A stretch of DNA of 64,000 bases. It comes from Quillaja saponaria. Lineage: Eukaryota > Streptophyta > Magnoliopsida > Fabales > Quillajaceae. The notes under the pieces were generated by a model. It had not been told where the DNA came from. It saw nothing but the letters and a program-made list of their open reading frames with translations, and ran no database searches. Both the position numbers and the translations under genes were made by a program. The stretch lies in assembly GCA_029379385.1 (NCBI GenBank), contig CM055612.1, positions 806,001 to 870,000 of the forward strand. Direction: 5' to 3'. Within the stretch, counting starts at the first letter, position 1. Every line of letters begins with the position of its first letter. Below are positions 55,709-64,000 of this stretch, one piece after another.

Positions 55709-56626
55709 TTAATAAGTTACACGAACTCCTTGGTATCTAAGAATTTCCCCAATAAGTTCCCCTTTACCAGAACCCACATACCTTCCACAAATCTCACCAT
55801 CTCTAATGAACAAAAACGTGGGCACCTCCACCACGCTCATGTCCTTCAAAAATTCCATACAGCTATCATTCTCGTCCCCATTCATCCTCGCAAATACCAC
55901 CGTATCTGACATCTGTTTCGACAGCTTAATCACCGTCGGATAAACCTTCACGCATGGCCCACAATGTTTCAAACCCACATCAAGAACAATCAATTTATGA
56001 TCAACCTTATGATCTTGAATCAATTTCTCCACATCTTCCCTACAATGCAGTTGCTCTACAGCAGAATGGTTATCCCCGTAGTATAGCACATCGCCAACGA
56101 GCTGATCTGGACCAATCCCTTCCTCTTCATGGATTTTCTCCATGCTCTTGTAAAAGCTGAAATGAGGGACTTTGTCTATTTTCTCTCTTTTGCAAAGTTC
56201 TTTGGTCTTTTCCGATTCGTCACCCATTACCAAAAGGAAATCCACGTCGTTGCAACTTCTGCTAAGGTCGACCATAAAAGGGTAAATTTTACTGCTTTGA
56301 AAACTGTGGCTGGCAGCGTATTCTACTACCACAAGCTTGTTTTTGGCCGATCGAAGTGCTTCGTCGAATTCCTCTACGCTATGGACTTTCTGTACTCTCT
56401 CATCGCTGTCGACCTTCTTCCGGGTACCAGGTGCGGCAGTAGCTTTAGTGACAAATTTAAATCTGACCTGTTGTGTATTAGTTTCGAGTTTTGTAATTGG
56501 TTTAAGCTTAGGTCCAGTGGCAAAGGGGAAAAATGAAGGAATTTTGGAGCAAAGGAAATTGGTTAATTTAGGGAGGGTGGAAAGAGAGGTAGGTGGTTTG
56601 GACAAGAAATTTGTTATGGTAGCCAT
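55709..56626 (-). CDS. CDSP32: Chloroplast drought-induced stress protein of 32 kDa (CDSP32)
   Basis: One intronless frame of 305 codons, close to the expected family length. The first 60-65 residues ([20 protein letters not shown]...) are rich in Ser/Thr/Lys and nearly free of acidic residues, as in a chloroplast transit peptide. Two thioredoxin modules follow. The first (about 78-200) has no CxxC ([15 protein letters not shown]). The second (about 200-305) has the active site HCGPC (Cys222 and Cys225) and cis-Pro in VVEVPTF. This arrangement is the CDSP32 signature. In potato and Arabidopsis the protein reduces 2-Cys peroxiredoxins and methionine sulfoxide reductase in the stroma under oxidative or drought stress. 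Lies between the At1g76070-like and SMT genes as in Arabidopsis (from memory). No defect seen. Confidence 0.95.
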   Translation of the reverse strand: MATITNFLSKPPTSLSTLPKLTNFLCSKIPSFFPFATGPKLKPITKLETNTQQVRFKFVTKATAAPGTRKKVDSDERVQKVHSVEEFDEALRSAKNKLVVVEYAASHSFQSSKIYPFMVDLSRSCNDVDFLLVMGDESEKTKELCKREKIDKVPHFSFYKSMEKIHEEEGIGPDQLVGDVLYYGDNHSAVEQLHCREDVEKLIQDHKVDHKLIVLDVGLKHCGPCVKVYPTVIKLSKQMSDTVVFARMNGDENDSCMEFLKDMSVVEVPTFLFIRDGEICGRYVGSGKGELIGEILRYQGVRVTY

Positions 56627-56671
56627 GGAGATTTGGTGCTTGGGCTTTGCGTGAAACAGAGAGATAGGGTT

Positions 56672-56684
56672 ACAAAAAAAAAAA
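56672..56684. repeat. Poly-A run upstream of CDSP32
   Basis: Thirteen-base A run about 45 bp upstream of the CDSP32 ATG (poly-T in the transcript sense), in the leader or promoter. Confidence 0.5.
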
Positions 56685-57230
56685 AACAGAGATAGGGGGA
56701 ATGCTTATGGGAAGAGAGCATGAAAGAAATATTATATCCACTCGTTTCGAATGTGGTTCATATTATCCACACAAAACTTTAATATATATCGAAATCATTA
56801 TTTTCAATTAGATTTTTAAAGTGCTACCTTTCATTGTCCAAGATTTTTCTAAGGGAATTATCCTTTTTTTCTCTCATGATTGTAGATAGGAATTAGGATA
56901 ATTGGAATATACATTTGATTTTTGTTTTTCATTTTGTTAGTTTTCTTTTTCTTTTCTTTTGTTCATCATGTTATCCACTAATCCTTTGAATATGGGCAAA
57001 AGCCCAAAATAATCGTCTAAGTTAAAAGACTTGGGCTGGCCTCAACACGTCCTTATTAGATCTTTCTCTTCTTGAATTTTGTATCTTGGGCCTTCACTGA
57101 AAATAGTTTTTTTATTTATTTATAAGATTCACTTAAAATAGTTTGATTGACAGACTTCAAAATTTTGGGTTAAAGCTAAACTTATGGAAAAAATCCAACC
57201 AAAACAAATGAAGTTATGGAAAGAATAAGC

Positions 57231-57676
57231 TAAGGTTTGGTTCGGTAATATTTTTTAGGAGAGCGCCTATGTTTAAAAGTTAGGTAATTTTAAGTTTAGT
57301 TTGGTAACATTTGTTGGAGAGTTCTTATGCTTATAAAGATCATAAGTTAATTTTTTTCATATTTGATTAAAAAAAAAGTGGAGTGTTTTATGTTATGGAC
57401 TTTTAAATTGGAGGTATTTTTAAAAACACCTTAATAGGTATTTTTATAAGTTGGTTTTTGTTCTCAAAGTTTAAAAGATTAATATAATCTCAACTTTTAA
57501 TAAAAATTCGTATTTACCATTTTATTGTTTACTATTTTATCAAATATTACTGCTGTAACTTTTTAAAAGTAGCTCTAAGAAAGTCAAAAGAGCAAAACAC
57601 TTTTAAAAGTAGCTCTAAGATAGTCAAAAGATAAAAACACACTCAAAAAGTGATAGCATTACCAAACCAAATCTTA
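57231..57676. mobile_element. MITE-like element with terminal inverted repeats
   Basis: The left end TAAGGTTTGGTTCGGTAAT (57231-57249) is matched in reverse complement at 57658-57676 (TAAGATTTGGTTTGGTAAT). That gives an element of about 446 bp, AT-rich and without coding capacity, as in miniature inverted-repeat elements. Flanking bases show no clear target duplication, so the exact ends and superfamily (hAT-like ends are a guess) are open. A 40-bp tandem unit starting TTTTAAAAGTAGCTCTAAGA sits inside at 57561-57600 and 57601-57640. Confidence 0.65.
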
Positions 57677-57677
57677 A

Positions 57678-57925
57678 AAATATTAAATGAATATTTTTAA
57701 AAGTTGGTTTCTACTATCAAAATTTTTAAAAGTTAATAAAATCTTAATTTTTAAGAAAAATAAAAGTCACAATATTACTAACTCAAGCCTAATTTCGTGA
57801 ATTTATTGAAAGTAAATTTATATTATTTTATCAAAACTACTACTGTAATTTTTTAGAAACAAGCTCTAAGAGAATTAGAAAAATACAATAATTTTAAAAA
57901 AGTCACAGAATTACTAATTTATAAA
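57678..57925. mobile_element. Second, diverged partial copy of the MITE
   Basis: Directly after the first element the internal part reappears in the same order: a GTTGGTTTCTACTATCAAA block, TAATAAAATCTTAA, ATTTTATCAAAACTACTACTGTAA, CAAGCTCTAAGAGA and a degenerate right end (GAATTACTAATTTATAAAACAT). It corresponds to about 57425-57670 of the first copy and is clearly older or more mutated. Confidence 0.55.
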
Positions 57926-59111
57926 ACATCTCTAAACTAGAAAGAAAAGGAAAAAACCGTCTCTATAATTTAAGAGGTAATCGTAGACGGATGACAAACT
58001 AAATATTTGAACATTTTGCTTCTTTTTTTTTTTTTTTTTTTGGACAAAAGTCGAAATATTCTTTTCCAATCTATCATTTTAATAAAGGTGGCACATCTTT
58101 GAAGTTAGAGGAGACGTTGGATAAGATCTATCTTACATCAACTTTTCTATCTTCAAGAAATCACTTTTGCTCTTTAGAATGAAATAGAGCTAGTTACCCT
58201 TTAGGCCTTGAAAATATTATGATAAGTCTTAACTGTGACTATCGTAAAAAAAATTCGAATACAGGGAAATCAATAAAAGAAATATATATTCTTTGAGCTT
58301 CATACAAATTCCGTTAAAGTAACTCTCAACCATTCTTAATGATATATATCACTCTCTCCTATTATAAAAATGAACTTGAGCGTTATAAACATAATCAAAG
58401 AAACACAAACTTTTTCAATTTTGTCCCCATTCGAAGGATGATTACAATTAACTATATCAGTTATAACTAATTTTACTTTAAAGTCAGTTCTCTTAGCCAC
58501 TAATTGCGCTTTTAGAGTGCATACCCTTTCAAATAATTTTTCCATTTTTTGTAATTTATTTAAAACCTGAATGCCAAAAATAATAATAGTAAATTCCTGA
58601 TTATTTTCCTGGATGCCTTTTCAATTTCTACCTAAGATTTCAATAGCTTCTTATAAATGTGGTGCTAACTTTTAGCACTGGACTTGGGAGGAAACGGTGG
58701 GCCCTTCGTATGGATCCACAGACAAGAGGATCCAAATCCACTGAGATGAGATGCATTAACTATATGAATCAACCTAAGACAGGAGAAGGACCCTCGTTGG
58801 CGGTGTATTAGAACAACTGTCTATCTTGTAATATGTAGATCAAAACAAAAATAATTTATTTTTTTAGAAAAAGGCAGATTCATTTTCTTTTCTTCTTCCA
58901 GCTCACATCTCACTTCAAGGTTGTCACTTCATAATCTTCATCGAAATTTTGAAAACTTAAAAACAAAATAACAAATACAAAGTCATCATCATAACTTAAA
59001 AAGTTGAAATCAAAATAGACACCAAAAAAACTAGAAAATAGGAAACCTTAAGACTAACATAATAGAGGAACATGAAACAATGTGAGCGCGATCCGTTGCC
59101 GTTGTCATTGA
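57926..59111. other. Intergenic DNA downstream of SMT2
   Basis: Contains a poly-T run (58023-58040) and a short minus-strand frame at 58336-58545 (MEKLFERVCTLKAQL...) that matches no family I know. The part near 59111 is the SMT2 3' UTR. Confidence 0.45.
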
Positions 59112-60194
59112 CTAAGATGAAGTGGGTGATTCTGGTTTTCTGCACAGGATCATGTGCATCGGAGAGAAAATTCCAGATTCACCCCCTCTAGTCAAATAGT
59201 CAGCAGTCTTGAACAACATCTCATGAACATCAACGGTTCCTTTGGGGGCGATTCCCAGTGCAGCAAGTACAATTATCACAATGTGGTTTCGCCAGTAGGC
59301 GAGTCTACCCATTTTCAATCTAGTCCACCATGGTTGAGCCGGTGGTCTAGCTAGATCCAACTCCTTAACCACCTCGAACCCAACCTTCCTTGCTGTCTCC
59401 GCAATATCGGAGAAATTTCGAAGCCCAGGCAAAGCATCCCCTCTTTCAATTCCTTGGATGACGTCCACATGTTCCGGGTCCTCAGCTTTGTATTTGTCCG
59501 TCGTGACCCATTCATAAGATACGTAGAGAGATCCAGGCTTCATAACACGGAAGATTTCAGCGTATACCTCCTCCAGATTCGGCGCGTGGCATGTCGCTTC
59601 GATCGAGTACGCGCCGTCGAAGCTGTTGTCTGGGAATGGCATCTCGAGGAAATTGCCGCACACAACCTCACAAAGAGAGTCCAATCCTGCCTTCTTGTTA
59701 TGAGACTTTGCTCGATTCACTTGGTACTCATTGATCGTGATGCCGACGACCTTGGCGCGGGAGTGGGCTGCAATTGCACGCATGGGGCCACCAACACCAC
59801 ATCCAGCGTCTAAAATTCGATCACCGGGTTTGACCTTAATGAGATCTACGGCCATCTCTTCGTGAAGGCGCGTGGCATCACGGTGAGACTTACCAGGGAT
59901 TGCAGGAGAGAAGTGGAAGGACTGGCCCCAACCCCACTCGTAAATATCAGTGACTAAATTGTAAAAAGTATCTACGAAATCAGGAACTTTCTCAGCGGTT
60001 TCGATCTCTTTGGGGCGACGGAAGAAGGACCAGTACTGGTCGTACTTGTCTTGGACTTTCTCGGCGGAGATGGAGCCTCCAGATAAATCAACAGCCCGTT
60101 TGCCCCTTTGTTCGGCAGGACCAAGAACACAAACGAACCAGTAGAGGCCTGCGGCGAGGACAGCTCCGGTACAGAAGAGAGTGAGAGAGTCCAT
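59112..60194 (-). CDS. SMT2: 24-methylenelophenol/sterol C24-methyltransferase 2
   Basis: One intronless frame of 360 codons, the usual SMT2/SMT3 length. An N-terminal membrane segment (LTLFCTGAVLAAGLYWFVCV, about residues 4-23) anchors it in the ER. Seen: YDQYWSFFRRPKE typical of the SMT2 class, the aromatic sterol-binding segment YEWGWGQSFHFSP (85-97), the SAM-binding motif LDAGCGVGGP (128-137), YSIEATCHAPN (about 187-197) and YVSYEW. The enzyme adds the second methyl group at C24 (24-methylenelophenol to 24-ethylidenelophenol), setting the balance of sitosterol to campesterol. The leader at 60195-60240 is GA-rich in the plus reading. SMT2 and SMT3 cannot be separated by eye; position next to CDSP32 matches At1g76090 (SMT3), and the symbol follows the class. 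Confidence 0.96.
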   Translation of the reverse strand: MDSLTLFCTGAVLAAGLYWFVCVLGPAEQRGKRAVDLSGGSISAEKVQDKYDQYWSFFRRPKEIETAEKVPDFVDTFYNLVTDIYEWGWGQSFHFSPAIPGKSHRDATRLHEEMAVDLIKVKPGDRILDAGCGVGGPMRAIAAHSRAKVVGITINEYQVNRAKSHNKKAGLDSLCEVVCGNFLEMPFPDNSFDGAYSIEATCHAPNLEEVYAEIFRVMKPGSLYVSYEWVTTDKYKAEDPEHVDVIQGIERGDALPGLRNFSDIAETARKVGFEVVKELDLARPPAQPWWTRLKMGRLAYWRNHIVIIVLAALGIAPKGTVDVHEMLFKTADYLTRGGESGIFSPMHMILCRKPESPTSS

Positions 60195-62690
60195 ATTGAG
60201 TCTGAGAACGGAGAGAGAAAGATGGGAGAGGAAATCGTAGAGATATCCTCTGAATTTAATTGTTTGAAAATCTGATACTAGAGTTATGTTTGGTTTTTAT
60301 TAGGAAAAATATTATTTGCAAGTCCACTATCCAGTCAGTGTCCAGTAGTGCACAATTTCTTGATAGCACGTGCATCACGCGTGGATCGGTTTTCTTCCTT
60401 TGTTTTAACGCGTGTAAAAGCATTAATGCCGGGTTAGTAGTGATATTTTAAACCCAAGTTTACGTTTCTACCCTCATCACAAAGTCTGATGTGCGAGTTA
60501 ATTACTTCTTTATTTCTTTCCCAACATGATCATAAGATTCTCCTCTGCTGTTGTCGATTATGGATCTAGCTTTGTAAATCGTGATGTTCGTTGAGGTAAC
60601 TTTTAAAGGCAGCGCTACAGATCAACGCCAACTTGCAAGTCCGATCATTTCCAAGCTAATAGACAAAATTGTACTATATGGGTGACAAAGAATTGTCAAT
60701 TTAAACTTGGCATTCTTTTTCGGATAATTTAATATATCCGCCTTCAAATATTCGATTCAAGCGGATGTATTTTAGTAATATATATTGAAAAATGTAACAA
60801 ATAAATTTAATAAATATAAATTATTTATTTATTATATCAATATTTATAACTATTTAACACATGATTATTTAAGTAAGACTTATTTAATGTGTTATATAGA
60901 ATTGCATTGAAATTATTATATTGTTATTATAAAATATTCAACTGAATAATCTTATATTATTTAATTATTTTTATATAATTAGCTAAATAAGTACTTATAT
61001 TATATATACAATTAGCTCAATGAAAAAAAAAATTGTTAAATATCTTTTGTTTGTTTTATTAATTATATAGAAAGTTTTAGTTGATATTTAATTTTAAATA
61101 GGCTAATACCGTTTTTTTTTTTTTTTTACTTTTTATCATAATTCTTCTCCATTTTAATAGACTATTGATTTCTTTTTATTAATTATCCTTAATATTAATA
61201 AATTTTTAATTTTTAATTATATGTCAATTTGTCTGCAACCCCCAAATTGTAAACTTATTAAATTTGAGGACTCTATCTCTCAACCTCAATGAGTGAGCGC
61301 TTCTTGAGTATTATTTTGACTATTAGACCATTCTGTTGTTGATATAGTTTATTTTATTTTTAACAATATACTACCAATTTACTTTCTAATTAAAAAACTT
61401 ATTAAATTTTAGTTTTGAAATATATAATTATTTATAAAAATATTATATTTTAAATTTTAATTGTCATAAATCATGAGTAGAAAAATATTAATCTTTCTAA
61501 TTTAAAGAAAGATAATTATAAGAATTGTTTCTCATTAAAAAAAAGAGAGTAAAATATTAATTAAATAATCTACAAATTAAAATTGTATAAATTCCAAAAA
61601 AAATGATATAAAATAAAATAAATAACAAATATGAATATGAGAGTTACAATTAATTAGGAGTCGATCTTTGAAAGTTAATGAATTTTTACATTTTTTTTTA
61701 ATTCAAGTTTTTTCATTCAAGATTTATTATAAATTTAATTTGATATTAATATTTTTACCAAAAATTGTTTTTTTAATATATATATATTTTTTAATTTTCA
61801 AAAAGTGAGTTCAAGTTTTAGAGGGATATTGAAACTTGATCAACTAAATAGTATAAAATATTGTTATGCGTAAAAAGACTTATTGATCATATAAAATATA
61901 AACTTATATATTGCAGGACTTTATTAAAATCTAAAATATAAACATGAATTTTTCTTACTTTTCACATATTTTTTAATATTTAAATTATTTGATTGTAAAT
62001 GATGTAAATTATATCATTGATTTGTTAGGTTCAAATTGGATTAAGTTCATATTGATTCAGAGACAAATAAAAACATATTGAAATTTAAGAAAAAAAAATA
62101 TAGAATAAACTTAGTTTCAATCAGATTAAAGTTTTTCTATTTAAAATAGGATGTACTTTGTTATCGAACATTGATTTTTTATTTGATTGATATATTTTAT
62201 TATTAGAATAAATTCCATCATTTCCCGTTATGGGTTTCCGAACTTGAAAAGCCTGCCACGAGTAACTCTAGGACTTTAGGACCGGTTAAGAGCACTAGAG
62301 CAGCCCATCCAGGAAACATTGACATATCAGGCCTTTTAACTGATAAGTGTAGCCCAACTTGGTTAGTTACTGGAGATCCATTACTTCGGCCTATTCAATT
62401 TTGAGCTTTATGTCAAATGTTGCCTTCCACTGGTAACCTACAGAAAATACATAAATAACTTTCACGCCTCGAAGCGTAACTAAGTACTACACGCTTTTGG
62501 ATAGGGTCCTAATCATGGGTCCTGATCTTGCATGAACTTACAAGCTACGCATCCCTTAATTTCGCAAAATTTGAAGTTTGATATCTGGGCTAGTAAGTCT
62601 ATAATCGTAATGACAAATTATACACTACTTAGTTATTTGGGTCGGGTCCTTCCCTTTTTTGTTGCTTGTAAGTGAGTGTTAAAGTTGGGA
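60195..62690. other. AT-rich intergenic DNA
   Basis: SMT2 promoter on the left and about 2 kb of very AT-rich sequence (60700-62200) with no gene. A more balanced patch at 62220-62480 carries no recognisable product. Confidence 0.55.
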
Positions 62691-62691
62691 A

Positions 62692-62697
62692 TATAAA
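62692..62697 (+). promoter_or_regulatory. TATA box of the MFS transporter gene
   Basis: TATAAA within GAATATAAAGGGG, 115 bp upstream of the ATG at 62807. Transcription would start near 62723. Confidence 0.55.
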
Positions 62698-62806
62698 GGG
62701 GTTGGTGGCTTTCCCTGTAAGCTAATTAAATTTGCTGTTGTTAAAGGGTCCTTTTACTACTACTTTTTCAGTGTTTTGGATATTTTGTCAAGGGAGAGAG
62801 CGAATT

Positions 62807-62983
62807 ATGAGTGTGATGGATTACAAGTGGTCTGGGTTGCACCACCTCTTCATGACAATGTTCCTCCATAGCTTCGCAACATACATGGTGATCCCAGCCA
62901 TCACTGATATCACAATGTCTGCGCTTTGTCCGGGAAGAGACGAGTGCTCACTAGCCATTTACCTGACTGGTTTTCAAGAAGCG
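62807..62983 (+). CDS. MFS transporter (HIAT1/tetracycline-transporter-like), first exon only
   Basis: The first exon has 59 codons from MSVMDYKWSGLHHL and ends at a donor GTTAGC (62984). It encodes LFMTMFLHSFATYMVIPAIT (first membrane helix), then ALCPGRDECSLAIYLTGFQEA, the opening of plant proteins related to hippocampus abundant transcript 1 and bacterial tetracycline/H+ antiporters (At2g16970-16990 group, from memory). Substrates in plants are mostly unknown. The rest of the gene lies beyond the right edge, and the next expected exon (GLGTLVMMPLIG-like) is not in 62984-64000. The start was chosen as the first ATG after the TATA box; a second at 62816 is possible. Confidence 0.8.
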
Positions 62984-64000
62984 GTTAGCTTTACACTTTT
63001 ATATGTGAAATAATTATAAACATCTTTCTTCTTCTTGTTCTTTAATTTTACGCCCCCAGTTTCTGACTGATGTTGGCATTCTCTAGTTGAGGCGGATATT
63101 TTAGCTTGTGAGTTCAATATATGAATGAATTTAACCTTTTTCCTGGGCTCCTTGTTTCATTTGAAATCAAATATATTCTTATAGAAAAACAAATGCTATA
63201 ATAGAAAGTTTGTGTATGTTTTAGAAAGTTATTTCTGCCTTTGAGAAGAGAATGCCATTTTCTACCTATTCAGTGGCTGTTTTTCTGTCTACCATGAACA
63301 AGTTTTCCCTTGCTTAATTGATGCCATCTAATACAAAACTATAAAAATATTTTTCCAAAATTCATTTTCACCAAAAAAATAAAAATAAAATAAACAAACG
63401 GAGTCTTAACTTTACATACTCATTTTCTTACTTCCCAAGTTTGTATTTTGTGCATTTGACACTTAATTTTGTATTTCGTTAAATATATCATCATTATACT
63501 AATTACTTGTATAGACTTTTGAGCACCCAACAAAAAAACTAGTAGAGATCATATGATTAATTATCTTTTAGTTGTTTGCATTGTATTTTCGCAAGGTAGA
63601 ATTTAAACAGTATAATTTTTAATGAAAGAAGAATTTCCAAGGAATAATATTTCCTGGCAAACACTTCAGATTTAAAATTTTGATGAATAGTAAAATCTAC
63701 AAGTTGTATTATTGAGCTACTATATATGTCAATGATTGCCACTATTTTGTATTTTGGCAGTACATAACATATTTGAACCTTCAATAAGCAAAAGTAATTA
63801 CAGAACACGTTAAACTTTCCTTCTTTTCTCATGTAACGAAATTTCCCTTGTGCTTCAATGCGTCGCACTCTGCTCCCTTTGTAACAAAAAAGTACAAGAT
63901 ATGTCATTCGCCTGAAATAACTAATAAGCTCTTTCCTTGCATTTTCGTTTATGCCTGTTTGTCTCTATACTTGAGTACAATTTAGTAACCACCTAGGCCA
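62984..64000 (+). other. First intron of the MFS transporter gene, to window edge
   Basis: AT-rich sequence after the donor at 62984. No exon of the transporter family was found, so the first intron is longer than 1 kb. Confidence 0.55.

Noticed and set aside
58336..58545. Minus-strand frame MEKLFERVCTLKAQL
   Set aside because: No recognisable domain, AT-rich context and no promoter. It could be a transposon remnant, but nothing in the sequence proves it.

Overview
The window is nuclear DNA from a flowering plant, almost certainly a eudicot. The genes have many short exons with GT/AG introns, long AT-rich intergenic DNA, and plant-only families: a calcium-dependent protein kinase with fused EF-hands, chloroplast CDSP32, sterol C24-methyltransferase 2, and plant nucleoredoxin with a DC1-like tail. 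From memory, the order ALBA / DsbA-like protein / CDPK / pseudouridine synthase / prolyl 4-hydroxylase / LYR protein / At1g76070-like / CDSP32 / SMT matches the duplicated Arabidopsis chromosome 1 blocks near At1g76010-76090 and At1g20220-20330. The species cannot be fixed from the sequence alone.

Layout. 0.4-4.7 kb: an intact ALBA RNA-binding protein gene (minus). 5.3-12.9 kb: two intact tandem copies of a secreted DsbA/thioredoxin-fold protein (minus), in 2.8-kb duplicated segments separated by about 2 kb. 14.9-17.9 kb: a glutamate-1-semialdehyde aminomutase pseudogene (plus). It has introns, an in-frame stop and a deletion of the block that carries the PLP lysine. 18-25 kb: mostly empty DNA with a decayed LRR shard of a disease-resistance gene at 20.9-21.5 kb. 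25.6-29.3 kb: a nucleoredoxin (plus) whose first active-site cysteine is tyrosine. 30.1-36.4 kb: an orphan, catalytically degenerate CDPK first exon followed by a complete eight-exon CDPK (plus). 37.6-42.8 kb: a chloroplast-type RNA pseudouridine synthase (plus).

44.6-48.6 kb: a prolyl 4-hydroxylase gene (minus), and 49.8-51.0 kb: a LYR-motif mitochondrial protein gene (minus). Each carries one extra base that breaks the frame although all splice sites are intact. 53.0-53.7 kb: a single-exon basic protein of unknown function (plus) whose family start codon appears to have changed from ATG to TTG. 55.7-56.6 kb: CDSP32 (minus, intronless). 57.2-57.9 kb: a MITE-like element with terminal inverted repeats and a second diverged copy. 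59.1-60.2 kb: SMT2 (minus, intronless). 62.8 kb to the right edge: first exon of an MFS transporter (plus).

The genes are a conserved neighbourhood of unrelated housekeeping and stress genes rather than a pathway cluster. The most interesting local structure is the CDPK pair. The orphan exon keeps a splice donor in the same phase as the complete gene's second exon, so it could act as an alternative first exon for a kinase-dead calcium sensor.
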